From Streptomyces pilosus (GTDB lineage: Bacteria; Actinomycetota; Actinomycetes; Streptomycetales; Streptomycetaceae), in the NCBI RefSeq assembly GCF_014649835.1, contig NZ_BMTU01000004.1:62001-126000 (forward strand): DNA of 64,000 nucleotides, read 5' to 3'. The translations under genes were made by a program, and so were the position numbers. Position 1 is the stretch's first letter, and each line of letters begins with the position of its first letter. The notes under the pieces were generated by a model that saw only the letters and a program-made list of their open reading frames with translations, did no database searches and was not told the DNA's origin. Of this stretch, positions 28,221-36,699 are shown piece after piece.

Positions 28221-29471
28221 TCAGCCCCACGGCAGCCGCGCCCGTACCGCGAACCCTCCGTCGGGGCCGGGCCCGTGGTCCAGGGTGCCGCCCGTGAGGA
28301 GGGCCCGTTCGGCGAGGCCGATCAGGCCCTGACCGGCACCGGGGACGTGCGGTACGTCCCCCTCGGGCGCCGGATTGCGCACCGTCACGGTGAGTCCCTC
28401 CCCCGGCCCGCCGGTGACCGTCACGGTGACCTCCGTGCCGGGGGCGTGCTTGCGGGCGTTGGTCAATGCCTCCTGGGCGATCCGGTAGGCGGTGCGGCCG
28501 ACGGAGGCGGGCACGGTGGCCGGGTCGGTGACCCGCTGCTCCAGCGTGACCCTCATGCCGGCCTCCCGGGACTCGGCGGCCAGTGCGGCGAGCGCGGCGA
28601 GCGTCGGCTGCGGCCGGCCCGTGTCCTCGGACTCGCCGGCCCGCAGCACGCCGATGATCTCCCGCAGGTCCTGGAGCGCCTCGTGGGCGCTCTCCCGGAT
28701 CACACCGGCCGCCCGGGCGACCTCCTCGCGCGGTGCGTCGGGCCGGAACTCCAGCGCGCCCGCGTGCACGCTGAGCAGCGTCAGCCGGTGCGCCAGCACG
28801 TCGTGCATCTCCCGGGCGATGGCCTCCCGGGCGAGGCGCTGCGCCTGCTCGGCCCGCAGCCGCGCCTCCGTCTCGGCGCGCCGGGCGCGGTCCCTGAGGC
28901 TCAGCACGAGCTGCCGCTTGGAGCGGACGAACATGCCCCAGCCGACGATGGCGCCGGTGAGCACCACGAGGAGGACGACCGAGGCGAGGAACGGCAGGTC
29001 GGGATCGGGACGCCACCAGAAGTAGAGCGGGACGAGCGCCGTCTGGACCCCGGCCACCCAGGCCACGTAGCGGAAGGGCCGGTGCACGGCGAGCGTGAAC
29101 AGGGCGATCACGGCCACCCCGCCGGAGGTCTCGGAGACGAAGCTCACGGGGACCATCACGGCGGCCAGCCCGAGCGGCCACCGCCGCCGCAGCCAGACCG
29201 CGCCGCAGGACAGCGCGCCGATCAGCTGGTCGGCGGCGACCAGTGCCGGGGAGAGGTGGGGGCTGTTGCTGAGCGTCTCCGCGCCGAGCAGACCCATCAG
29301 GACGGCCAGCAGGAAGCAGGCGAAGTCGACGATCCAGTCCCGCGCGGTACGCCGGGGCCGCCGGCCGGAGCGGCTCGCGTCGGGGTCGAGTTCGTGGAGG
29401 AGGGCGGACGGGAAGAACCATCGGCGCCCCGCGAACACCGGGGCGGTCTGCGCCGCCTTGTCACCAGTCAC
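28221..29471 (-). CDS. Sensor histidine kinase, NarX/LiaS-like (HisKA_3)
   Basis: 416 residues with GTG at 29471. Residues ~45-195 carry about five membrane helices (DWIVDFACFLLAVLMGLLG, RWPLGLAAVMVPVSFVS, ASVVLLVVLTGAIVGWGMF). The phospho-acceptor box is REAIAREMHDVLAHRLTLLSVHAGAL with the His near residue 228, and the ATPase domain has AYRIAQEALTNARKHAPGTEVTV and GQGLIGLAERALLTGGTLDHGP. It should phosphorylate the response regulator 68 bp downstream, which is frameshifted here, so signal output may be lost. Confidence 0.92.
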   Translation of the reverse strand: MTGDKAAQTAPVFAGRRWFFPSALLHELDPDASRSGRRPRRTARDWIVDFACFLLAVLMGLLGAETLSNSPHLSPALVAADQLIGALSCGAVWLRRRWPLGLAAVMVPVSFVSETSGGVAVIALFTLAVHRPFRYVAWVAGVQTALVPLYFWWRPDPDLPFLASVVLLVVLTGAIVGWGMFVRSKRQLVLSLRDRARRAETEARLRAEQAQRLAREAIAREMHDVLAHRLTLLSVHAGALEFRPDAPREEVARAAGVIRESAHEALQDLREIIGVLRAGESEDTGRPQPTLAALAALAAESREAGMRVTLEQRVTDPATVPASVGRTAYRIAQEALTNARKHAPGTEVTVTVTGGPGEGLTVTVRNPAPEGDVPHVPGAGQGLIGLAERALLTGGTLDHGPGPDGGFAVRARLPWG

Positions 29472-29652
29472 GGTCGGCCAATCTACGCACGCCGGCCGGG
29501 CGCGCGGTGCCGCGCGGGACGGATCCGCTACCGAAGTCGCGGCGGCGCAGACTTCCGTCGCGGCCGCCGGTGCGCCGCACCGTCCTCCGGCGGACCGGCT
29601 CCCACCCCGCGGCCGATGCGGAGGGAGTGGCCGCGGGACGAGGGTCGTCGGC

Positions 29653-29853
29653 ATGAAGCAGACGCTGGAGGTCCTGGGGTTCCTCGCACTGGTGCAGGGC
29701 GTGGCCGGCCTGGTGACCGAGTTCACCGACTGGAACTGGGGGCTCGTGCACCGGTGGGGGTTCCTCGACGGTCGCGAGATCTACGCGAGCGTCGCCCTGC
29801 TGGTGCTGGCCGGCGCCCTGTTCGCTGCCGCCGGGAGCCGGAGGGCCCGCTGA
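29653..29853 (+). CDS. Small two-helix membrane protein
   Basis: 66 residues with two hydrophobic stretches, LEVLGFLALVQGVAGLV (5-21) and ASVALLVLAGALFAAAG (45-61), joined by a Trp-rich loop (DWNWGLVHRWGFLDG) and ended by a basic tail. No known family can be named from sequence alone; the codon use fits its neighbours. It converges with the universal stress protein gene after 4 bp. Confidence 0.65.
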   Translation: MKQTLEVLGFLALVQGVAGLVTEFTDWNWGLVHRWGFLDGREIYASVALLVLAGALFAAAGSRRAR

Positions 29854-29857
29854 TCCC

Positions 29858-30748
29858 TCAGTTCCCTTCGCCGGTTCCCCGCACCACGGCGACCGGGCAG
29901 TGCGCGTGGTGCAGCAGGGCCTGGCTGACCGAACCGAGCAGCAGTCCGGTGAATCCGCCGCGCCCGCGCGCGCCGACGACGAGGAGCTGCGCGGACCGGC
30001 TGGCCCCGATCAGCTCCTCCCGCGCCCCGCCGCGCACCGTCCGGTGTTCGACCGCGACGTCCGGGTAGCGCTCCTGGAAGCCGGCGAGCGCCTCGGACAG
30101 CAGGCTCTCCTCCTCGCCCACCAGTGCGCCGGGCTCGCTCGCGTACGGCGCGGACGCCTCCTGCGGGGCGGGCAGCGGAGCGTTCCAGTCGGTCCAGGTG
30201 TGCAGCGCCACCAGGGGTGCCTTGCGCAGGGCGGCCTCGGCGAAGGCGAACTCCACCGCCCGCCGGCCGGCGGCCGAGCCGTCGACGCCCAGCACGATCG
30301 GGCCGTCGGCCCGTCCCTCCTCGCGCACCACCAGGACCGGGCAGCGGCCGTGCGCCGCCAGGTGGACCGCGGTCGAGCCCACCAGCAGGCCGACGAAGCC
30401 GCCCATGCCGCGGGTGCCGACCACCACCAGCCCGGCTCCGCGCGACTGCGCCTCGAGCACGGTGAGGGCGTCACCGGTCACCACGACCGGGTCGACGGTG
30501 ACCTCGGGCGCCGTCTCGCGGGCGCGGTCGACGGCCTCGTCCATGAGCCGGTCGACCATGTTCCGCAGCCCGCCCTCCGGCGGCCCCATCGGGGACGGCC
30601 CCATCGGTACGTGCATGGCCGGCCAGACGCAGGCGTGCACCACCCGCAGTCCCGCCTTGCGCGACGCGGCCTCCCTCGCGGCGACCTCCACCGCGGCGAG
30701 ACCCGACGCCGAACCGTCCACGCCCACGACCACGAGACCGCTCACCAT
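29858..30748 (-). CDS. Tandem universal stress protein
   Basis: 296 residues; ATG at 30748 behind GAGGAG. Two UspA domains in a row: the first begins GLVVVGVDGSASGLAAVEVAA and has the ATP motif VVGTRGMGGFVGLLVGSTAVHLAAHGRCPVLVV; the second begins PIVLGVDGSAAGRRAVEFAF and has VVGARGRGGFTGLLLGSVSQALLHHAHCPVAVV. Both keep the G-x2-G-x9-G(S/T) nucleotide-binding pattern. A symmetrical GGGCC-N4-GGCCC box lies 74 bp upstream, resembling oxygen/dormancy regulator sites that control such genes. Confidence 0.93.
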   Translation of the reverse strand: MVSGLVVVGVDGSASGLAAVEVAAREAASRKAGLRVVHACVWPAMHVPMGPSPMGPPEGGLRNMVDRLMDEAVDRARETAPEVTVDPVVVTGDALTVLEAQSRGAGLVVVGTRGMGGFVGLLVGSTAVHLAAHGRCPVLVVREEGRADGPIVLGVDGSAAGRRAVEFAFAEAALRKAPLVALHTWTDWNAPLPAPQEASAPYASEPGALVGEEESLLSEALAGFQERYPDVAVEHRTVRGGAREELIGASRSAQLLVVGARGRGGFTGLLLGSVSQALLHHAHCPVAVVRGTGEGN

Positions 30749-30821
30749 GACTCCTCGATGTTCTCGTGCTTCCATTCCGTCTCTCACCCTCAGCATGGCC
30801 GCCGTGCCGCGGCGTCGTCTT

Positions 30822-30835
30822 GGGCCCTTCGGCCC
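30822..30835. promoter_or_regulatory. DosR/OsdR-like box upstream of the stress protein gene
   Basis: GGGCCCTTCGGCCC has the 5-4-5 symmetry of the DevR/DosR-type dormancy box (GGGAC-N4-GTCCC) with C in place of A at the variable positions. It lies upstream of a universal stress protein, a typical member of such regulons. A chance GC-rich palindrome is the alternative. Confidence 0.35.
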
Positions 30836-30964
30836 TGTGGCCAGGGACGTTCCGGCCGGGTCGGGGGTGCGGCCGGAACGGGGCGGGCCCCTCGGCGCCG
30901 GCCGGTCCACGTCGACGTCCGTTCGCCGCCAGCGCGGGGGTGGCGGGCGGGCTGGGATGGACAC

Positions 30965-31726
30965 ATGACGCATCGGACGACACAGCACACGGAGAAGAAC
31001 CTGCTCGGCAGGGTGGCCCTGGTCACCGGCGGCAGCCGCGGGATCGGCGCGGCGACGGCACTGAGGCTCGCGCGGGAGGGCGCGGACGTGGCGGTGACCT
31101 ACGTGAACGGCAAGGAGGCGGCCGGGGACGTCGTACGGGCCGTGGAGGCGCTGGGGCGCCGCGCGGTGGCCGTACGGGCGGACGCCGGGGATCCGGAGGA
31201 CGCGGCGGGGGCGGTGACGGTGGCCGCGCGGGAGCTGGGCGGGCTCGACGTCCTGGTGAACAACGCGGGTGTCGGGCTGCTCGGCCCGGTGGAGACCCTG
31301 ACCCCCGCCGACGTCGACCGGGTGCTCGCGGTGAACGTGCGCGGGGTGTTCCTCACCTCCCGCGCGGCGGTCGCGGTCATGCCGCGCGGGGGGCGGATCA
31401 TCACCGTCGGCACGTGCATGACCCAGCGGGTGCCCGGCCCCGGCGGGACGCTCTACGCGATGAGCAAGTCGGCGCTGGTGGGGCTGACGAAGGCGCTGGC
31501 CCGGGAGTTGGGTGAGCGGGGCATCACGGCGAACATCGTGCACCCGGGGCCCGTCGACACGGACATGAATCCGGCGGACGGGCCGTACGCGCCGGGTCAG
31601 GCGGCGATGACCGCGCTGGGCCGCTTCGGGACGGCGCAGGAGGTGGCGGAGACGATCGCCCACCTGGCGGGGGCGTCGTACGTCACCGGTGCGGAGTTCT
31701 CCGTGGACGGAGGGCACGCGGCGTGA
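30965..31726 (+). CDS. Short-chain dehydrogenase/reductase
   Basis: 253 residues. Cofactor motif VALVTGGSRGIGAATALRL, structural motif VLVNNAGVGLLG, and the active-site pair Tyr-x3-Lys in TLYAMSKSALVGL; the Ser before it is replaced in GTCMTQRVPGPGG, where Thr may serve. HPGPVDTDMNP and the closing VTGAEFSVDGGHAA are standard. It resembles 3-oxoacyl-ACP/glucose-dehydrogenase-type SDRs; the substrate cannot be told. Transcribed away from the stress protein gene. Confidence 0.9.
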   Translation: MTHRTTQHTEKNLLGRVALVTGGSRGIGAATALRLAREGADVAVTYVNGKEAAGDVVRAVEALGRRAVAVRADAGDPEDAAGAVTVAARELGGLDVLVNNAGVGLLGPVETLTPADVDRVLAVNVRGVFLTSRAAVAVMPRGGRIITVGTCMTQRVPGPGGTLYAMSKSALVGLTKALARELGERGITANIVHPGPVDTDMNPADGPYAPGQAAMTALGRFGTAQEVAETIAHLAGASYVTGAEFSVDGGHAA

Positions 31727-31784
31727 CACGGGTGTCGTCGCACCGGCGTCGCGGGGTGCCCCGACGGGGGTGAGCGGAGGGCGG

Positions 31785-32879
31785 TCACCTGTGCAGGGTG
31801 GCCGCGCCCGCTTCCGTCAGCGTGCCGAAGAGGCGCAGGCGGGAGATGCCGCCGTCGGGGTGGATGTCCAGGCGGGCGTGGGTGGCGGTGGCCGGTTCCG
31901 GGAGGACGAAGCGGTGGGCGGTGTCCGGCTGCAGCCGGGTCCGCGGCAGGATCTCCCGCCAGTCACCGTCCGCGCCGTCCCGGACCGACACCGACGCCCA
32001 GCCCGCGCTGTTGCCCTTCAGGTACGCCGTGTCGATCTCCAGGGCGCTGATCCGCGCCTGGGCGACCAGCACGTAGCGGATCCAGTCGTGGCCCCGGTCG
32101 CGGCGGCGCCGGGTCTCCCAGCCGTCGTCCATCTTCCGGGAGCGGCCGGGCTGGATGGTGTGGACGGCCGGTGAGTAGAAGCGGTCGGAGACGTCCTCGA
32201 CCCGGCCGCCGTTCTCCAGGGCGACGACGTCGAAGGCGCCGAGCGCCGCCAGCCACGCCGGGTCCGGGACGACCTCGCCGTACACGCGCAGCCGGGCGAC
32301 GCCCCCGTCGGGGTACTGCTTGAGGCGCAGGTGGGTGAGGCGTTCCTCCGCCGTGACGGCGAAGCCGTTGGCCGCGTGGCCGCCCACGGGGGTGCGCGGC
32401 ACCAGCGTCGTCCACGTCACCTCGTCCGAGAGCAGCTCCTCGGGGGACGGGGCGCCCGCGACGGAGGTGCCCTCGACGGACACGGCCTGCGGGTGGTTGC
32501 CGCGGAAGTGGGCGGTGTCCACGACGACGCCGCGGACGATACCGGGCGCCCCCAGCCGGATCAGCGCCCAGTCGTGGTCCTCGTCCGCCGGCCAGGGGTG
32601 CTCGGCGGAGGTGCCGCGCCGGCGCCGGGTCTCCCAGCCGTCCATGACCTTGCCCTTGTGTCCGAAGAGTCCGGGGTCGAACACGGCGCGCCCGGGCAGC
32701 AGCAGGTTCTCGCGCTGGGCGAAGAACTCGTCGTTGGCGGCGACGACCCCGGCGCCGAGCCCGCGGTCGGCGAGGTCGACGTGGTGGGTGAAGGGGAAGT
32801 CGGCGGTGCGGTAGTCCGCGTACGGGTCACCGCCGCTGTACGGGCGCGCGTCGCCGGTGAATCTCTCGATCGCCGTCAC
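31785..32879 (-). CDS. alc: Allantoicase
   Basis: 364 residues, GTG start. The two-fold repeat of allantoicase is visible: KVMDGWETRRRR near residue 77 and KMDDGWETRRRR near residue 251, each followed by HDW and by a strand ending DTAHFRGNHP or DTAYLKGNSAG. The enzyme splits allantoate into ureidoglycolate and urea. It lies 39 bp downstream of allantoinase on the same strand, so the two form an operon that begins at the AllR-type operator at 34328. Confidence 0.95.
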   Translation of the reverse strand: MTAIERFTGDARPYSGGDPYADYRTADFPFTHHVDLADRGLGAGVVAANDEFFAQRENLLLPGRAVFDPGLFGHKGKVMDGWETRRRRGTSAEHPWPADEDHDWALIRLGAPGIVRGVVVDTAHFRGNHPQAVSVEGTSVAGAPSPEELLSDEVTWTTLVPRTPVGGHAANGFAVTAEERLTHLRLKQYPDGGVARLRVYGEVVPDPAWLAALGAFDVVALENGGRVEDVSDRFYSPAVHTIQPGRSRKMDDGWETRRRRDRGHDWIRYVLVAQARISALEIDTAYLKGNSAGWASVSVRDGADGDWREILPRTRLQPDTAHRFVLPEPATATHARLDIHPDGGISRLRLFGTLTEAGAATLHR

Positions 32880-32918
32880 GGTGGTCCGCTCCTGCCTCTC
32901 TCGATGTCGGTGTCGTGG

Positions 32919-34259
32919 TCAGGGGGAACGGGTGAGCAGCCGTCCCCGCGGCGCGGTGAACTCGCCGTCGGCCAGGATGCGCCGGCCGCGCAGCCAGGTG
33001 GACCTGACGACGCCGTACAGGGTTCTGCCCGTGTAGGCCGTCACGCGGTTGCGGTGCTGCAGCGCCGCGGGGTCGACGGTGAAGGTCTCGTCGGGGGCGA
33101 GGACGGCGAAGTCGGCGTCGCGCCCGGGTGCGACGGCGCCCTTGCGTGCGCCGAGGCCGGCGAGGCCGGCGGTGCGCGCCGACATCCAGCGCACGACGTC
33201 CTCCAGGCCGTGGCCGCGCCCGCGGGCCTCGGTCCAGACGGCCGGCAGGCTGAGCTGGAGGCCGGAGATGCCGCCCCAGGCGGTCGCGAAGTCGTCCGTC
33301 TTGAGGTCGGCGGTGGACGGGGAGTGGTCGGTGACGACGCAGTCGATGGTGCCGTCCGCCAGGGCCCGCCAGAGCAGCTCCCGGTTGGCGGCCTCGCGGA
33401 TGGGCGGGCAGCACTTGAACTCGCTGGCGCCGTCCGGGACCTCCTCCGCGGTGAGGGTGAGGTAGTGGGGGCAGGTCTCGACCGTGACGCGTACGCCGTC
33501 GGCCCTGGCGGCGGCGATCACCGGCAGTGCGTCGCCGGAGGACAGGTGCAGGACGTGCACCCGTCCGTCCAGGTGCGCCGCCCGGTCGACGAGGTGGGCG
33601 ACGGCGGTGTCCTCGGCGCGGCGCGGGCGGGAGGCGAGGAAGTCGGCGTACCTGGGTCCGCCGTGCCGCGGGGCGGCGGCGAGCTGGTGCGGGTCCTCGG
33701 CGTGCACGATCAGCAGTCCGTCGAAGGCGGCGATCTCCTCGAGTGAGCGGTCCAGTCGCTCCCGGTCGAGGTGCGGGAACTCGTCCACGCCGGAGGGCGA
33801 CAGGAAGGCCTTGAAGCCGAAGACGCCGGCCTCGTGCAGGGGGCGCAGGTCGTGGACGTTGTCCGGCAGGGCTCCGCCCCAGAAGCCGACGTCGACGTGG
33901 ACCCGGCCGGCGGCGGCCCGTTGCTTGGCGCGCAGGTGAGCGACGGTGGTGGTGGGCGGGAGGGAGTTGAGCGGCATGTCGATCAGGGTGGTGATGCCGC
34001 CGGCCGCCGCCGCGCGGGTGGCGGTCCAGAAGCCCTCCCACTCGCTGCGTCCGGGGTCGTTGACGTGCACGTGGGTGTCGACGAGGCCGGGCAGCAGGAC
34101 GTCGTCGCCGAGGTCCTCCAGGCGGGCGCCGCCGGGGACGGGCGCGTCGTGCGCGGTGACGGCCGTGATGGTGCCGTGGGCGACCTCGACGGAGGCGGGC
34201 CGCGTCCCGTCGGGAGTGACGACGCGCGTCGAGCGCAGCACCAGTTCGGTGTCGGACAC
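32919..34259 (-). CDS. allB: Allantoinase
   Basis: 446 residues. The GTG at 34259 is preferred over the longer frame because AGGAGG lies 6 bases ahead. Metal ligands of the cyclic amidohydrolase family are present: [17 protein letters not shown] near residue 57, the carboxylated Lys in [37 protein letters not shown] and CVVTDHSPS. It opens the hydantoin ring of (S)-allantoin to allantoate. The operator TTCAAC-N5-GTTGAA lies 69 bp upstream, and allR is divergent. Confidence 0.95.
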   Translation of the reverse strand: MSDTELVLRSTRVVTPDGTRPASVEVAHGTITAVTAHDAPVPGGARLEDLGDDVLLPGLVDTHVHVNDPGRSEWEGFWTATRAAAAGGITTLIDMPLNSLPPTTTVAHLRAKQRAAAGRVHVDVGFWGGALPDNVHDLRPLHEAGVFGFKAFLSPSGVDEFPHLDRERLDRSLEEIAAFDGLLIVHAEDPHQLAAAPRHGGPRYADFLASRPRRAEDTAVAHLVDRAAHLDGRVHVLHLSSGDALPVIAAARADGVRVTVETCPHYLTLTAEEVPDGASEFKCCPPIREAANRELLWRALADGTIDCVVTDHSPSTADLKTDDFATAWGGISGLQLSLPAVWTEARGRGHGLEDVVRWMSARTAGLAGLGARKGAVAPGRDADFAVLAPDETFTVDPAALQHRNRVTAYTGRTLYGVVRSTWLRGRRILADGEFTAPRGRLLTRSP

Positions 34260-34327
34260 CCGGATCCTCCTGGACTTCCGCACGGGCTCGGGCACGGGGC
34301 ACGGGCACGGGCACGGGCACGAACGAT

Positions 34328-34344
34328 TTCAACGTTCTGTTGAA
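34328..34344. promoter_or_regulatory. AllR-type operator, allantoin locus
   Basis: TTCAAC at 34328-34333 and GTTGAA at 34339-34344 form a 6-5-6 palindrome between allantoinase and allR. Nearly the same site (GTCAAC-N5-GTTGAA) precedes the uraD-uricase operon at 54977-54993. Confidence 0.7.
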
Positions 34345-34537
34345 GGAGTGTTCCCCCCGGGTTCCACCCCGTCAAGGGCACACTGCCCGGCCGGACGGCC
34401 CTGCGGACACCGGGCCGGACGTTTCCACAAGGCAGAACGGCGGTCCCGCTGGACGGAACGCGGCCGCGCACCAGCAAGCGGGTTACCGGGCGCCGGGTAG
34501 GCTCTGCCCGTCCCGCCAGCCCCGAAAGGAACGCGCC

Positions 34538-35344
34538 GTGCCGACGTCCAGCGCCAGCACCACCGAGTCCGCCCGGTCCGCCGCCGGCGGCGGCGTGCAG
34601 TCCCTCGAGCGCGCCTTCGACCTGCTCGAACGGATGGCGGACGCGGGAGGCGAGGTCGGCCTCAGCGAGCTGTCCGCGAGCAGCGGACTGCCCCTGCCGA
34701 CGATCCACCGTCTGATGCGCACCCTCGTCGCCTGCGGCTACGTACGCCAGCAGCCCAACCGCCGGTACGCGCTCGGCCCCCGTCTGATCCGGCTGGGCGA
34801 GTCCGCCTCCCGGCTGCTGGGCACCTGGGCGCGGCCGTACCTGGCCCGGCTGGTGGAGGAGACCGGGGAGACGGCGAACATGGCGCTGCTCGACGGGGAC
34901 GAGGTCGTGTACGTGGCGCAGGTGCCGTCCAAGCACTCGATGCGGATGTTCACCGAGGTCGGGCGGCGCGTCCTGCCGCACACCACGGGCGTGGGCAAGG
35001 CCCTGCTGTCCGGCTTCCCGCCGGAGGAGGTGCGGGCGCTGCTCGGCCGTACCGGCATGCCGGCCGCCACCGACAGGACCATCACCACGCCGGAGGGCTT
35101 CCTCGCGGCCCTGGAGGAAGTGCGCCGCCAGGGCTACGCGATCGACGACAACGAGCAGGAGATCGGCGTCCGCTGCCTCGCGGTGCCGGTGCCGGACTCC
35201 CCCACGGCCGCCGCGATCTCCATCTCGGGTCCGGCCGGCCGGGTCACGGAGGCGGCGACGGAGCGGATCGTCCCGGTGCTCCGGCAGGTCGCCGTGGAGC
35301 TCTCGCAGGCCCTCGCCACCCCGGGCGCCGCGCCGACCGCCTGA
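34538..35344 (+). CDS. allR: IclR-family regulator of allantoin/ureide catabolism
   Basis: 268 residues; GTG at 34538 after GAAAGGA. The winged helix is GVQSLERAFDLLERMADAG, LSELSASSGLPLPTIHRLMRTLVACGYVRQ, and the IclR effector domain covers ~95-255 with LPHTTGVGKALLSGFPPEEV and AIDDNEQEIGVRCLAVPVPD. Placement between allantoinase/allantoicase and malate synthase matches AllR of S. coelicolor, a repressor of allantoin and glyoxylate genes released by pathway metabolites. It probably binds the TTCAAC-N5-GTTGAA sites at both purine loci. Confidence 0.88.
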   Translation: MPTSSASTTESARSAAGGGVQSLERAFDLLERMADAGGEVGLSELSASSGLPLPTIHRLMRTLVACGYVRQQPNRRYALGPRLIRLGESASRLLGTWARPYLARLVEETGETANMALLDGDEVVYVAQVPSKHSMRMFTEVGRRVLPHTTGVGKALLSGFPPEEVRALLGRTGMPAATDRTITTPEGFLAALEEVRRQGYAIDDNEQEIGVRCLAVPVPDSPTAAAISISGPAGRVTEAATERIVPVLRQVAVELSQALATPGAAPTA

Positions 35345-35355
35345 CGGCACGCGCG

Positions 35356-35403
35356 GCGCCCCCGCGCGGGGCGTGCGCCGCACCCCCGTGCGGGGCGTGC
35401 GTC
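35356..35403. repeat. Two tandem 24-bp copies forming hairpins at a convergent junction
   Basis: The copy at 35356-35379 is followed directly by a second at 35380-35403 differing at four positions. Each contains CCCCGnGCGGGG, which can fold. It fills the gap between allR and the DUF5955 gene, which converge, and the second copy overlaps the DUF5955 stop codon. A terminator role is likely. Confidence 0.6.
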
Positions 35404-35716
35404 ACCCGCGTGGCGCCGGGCCGAACAGGTCCACCGCCTCCCGCAGTTCGCGCACGCCCGGCCCCAGGGCGCTGACCGAGCCGATGGCCCCGGCGACCAG
35501 CAGCAGGGAGCGGCGCAGCCGGGGGATGTCGGGGTGGTCGCCGGCGGCCAGGTCCGCCAGCGCGGCGAGTTCCTCCTCCGCGACATCCCGGTCCCGGAAC
35601 TCCGCCGGGTGGGCGGCGAGTTGACGACGTAACCGGGCCACGGCGGAGCGCAGCCCCGCCACCCGTGGATCCACCTGACCGCCGGGCACACGCCTGCGCT
35701 CAACGCTCCGCAACAC
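35402..35716 (-). CDS. DUF5955 family protein
   Basis: 104 residues from the GTG at 35716; an upstream GTG at 35767 would add 17 residues and cannot be excluded. All-helical and charged: DPRVAGLRSAVARLRRQLAAHPAEF near residue 14, VAEEELAALADLA, then a more hydrophobic helix (RRSLLLVAGAIGSVSALGPG). It matches the Streptomyces DUF5955 family by recall. One Leu (codon at 35632-35630 on the minus strand) is TTA, so it may be bldA-dependent. The position between allR and the nucleotidyltransferase is conserved in S. coelicolor as I remember it. No function known. Confidence 0.75.
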   Translation of the reverse strand: MLRSVERRRVPGGQVDPRVAGLRSAVARLRRQLAAHPAEFRDRDVAEEELAALADLAAGDHPDIPRLRRSLLLVAGAIGSVSALGPGVRELREAVDLFGPAPRG

Positions 35717-35946
35717 GATCCTCCCCCTCGCCTGCCGTCGCGCCTCCCCGGCGGCCTGCCCCAGCACCCCACCGCCGGTCGGTGCGCGCCAGTAAACGCC
35801 ACCCCGGGGCCTTTGCGCCAGTCCGCTGCGTCATCGACTTGTTCCGGAGCGTGACAGCCATGGCCCGGGGCGCGACAGCCGCGGCCCGGGGCGCCCGTTC
35901 CCCGCGCCGCACCGGCGGCGCGCCCCGGGTGGGGTATGCAGGACCC

Positions 35947-36546
35947 ATGACGGACGACGAGGACGGGATCGTGGGGATCCTGCTGGCGGCCGGGGGCGGA
36001 CGGCGTCTCGGCGGACGCCCCAAGGCGCTGCTCCCCCACCGCGGGCGGCCACTGGTCGAGCACGCGGTGGGCGTGCTGCGCGCGGGCGGCTGCCCCCGGG
36101 TGCACGTGGTGCTCGGCGCCCGGGCGGACGAGGTGCGCGCCCGCGCCGCACTGCCCGGCTGCGTCCTCGTCGGCAATCCGGCGTGGGAGCGGGGCATGGG
36201 CGGTTCCCTGCGGGCCGGGCTGGACTCCCTGGCCGGCACGGGCGCGCGGGCCGCGCTGGTGCTCCTGGTCGACCAGCCCGGGATCGGGCCGGAGGCGGTG
36301 TCCCGGGTGCTCGGCGCGTACGAGTCGCCCGCGTCCCTCGCCTCCGCCGCCTACGACGGTGTGCGCGGTCACCCCGTCCTGTTCGGTGCCGCGCACTGGC
36401 CGGGGGTCGCCGCAGCCGCGACGGGCGACCGGGGTGCGCGCGCCTACCTGGGGGAACACGCGGACCGGGTCGTGCTCGTCGAGTGCGGTGACGTCGCCGA
36501 GGCGTACGACATCGACACCGAGGCGGATCTGGCGCACCTCGAGTGA
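35947..36546 (+). CDS. MocA/MobA-like NTP transferase
   Basis: 199 residues. The nucleotide-binding loop is GILLAAGGGRRLGGRPKALLPHRG (about 9-32), with the Lys of the LGxxK motif. VHVVLGARADEVRAR and ALVLLVDQPGIGPEAV (metal-binding Asp) follow, and HPVLFGAAHWPGV near residue 140 is typical of molybdenum cofactor cytidylyltransferases. Such enzymes add CMP or GMP to molybdopterin. A link to purine catabolism through xanthine dehydrogenase, a molybdenum enzyme, is plausible but no such dehydrogenase is in the window. Confidence 0.8.
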   Translation: MTDDEDGIVGILLAAGGGRRLGGRPKALLPHRGRPLVEHAVGVLRAGGCPRVHVVLGARADEVRARAALPGCVLVGNPAWERGMGGSLRAGLDSLAGTGARAALVLLVDQPGIGPEAVSRVLGAYESPASLASAAYDGVRGHPVLFGAAHWPGVAAAATGDRGARAYLGEHADRVVLVECGDVAEAYDIDTEADLAHLE

Positions 36547-36579
36547 AGCCTCATCGAGTGAGGCACCAGGACATTGAAC

Positions 36580-36594
36580 TTCCACCATGAGGAA
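36580..36594. promoter_or_regulatory. Candidate operator upstream of malate synthase
   Basis: TTCC-N7-GGAA (36580-36594) lies 106 bp before the aceB start in an AT-richer patch. It differs from the TTCAAC-N5-GTTGAA sites, so if AllR acts here it binds a looser sequence; another IclR-type factor is the alternative. Confidence 0.35.
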
Positions 36595-36699
36595 ACTACT
36601 ATCCACCGCCCAGGAGGCCCCGGGTCCGTCAGGGCGTCCCGCGCCGCCTCCGGGCCGTCCGGCACCCCGTGCCCCGCACGCCGAAGGAAGTGACAGCCG

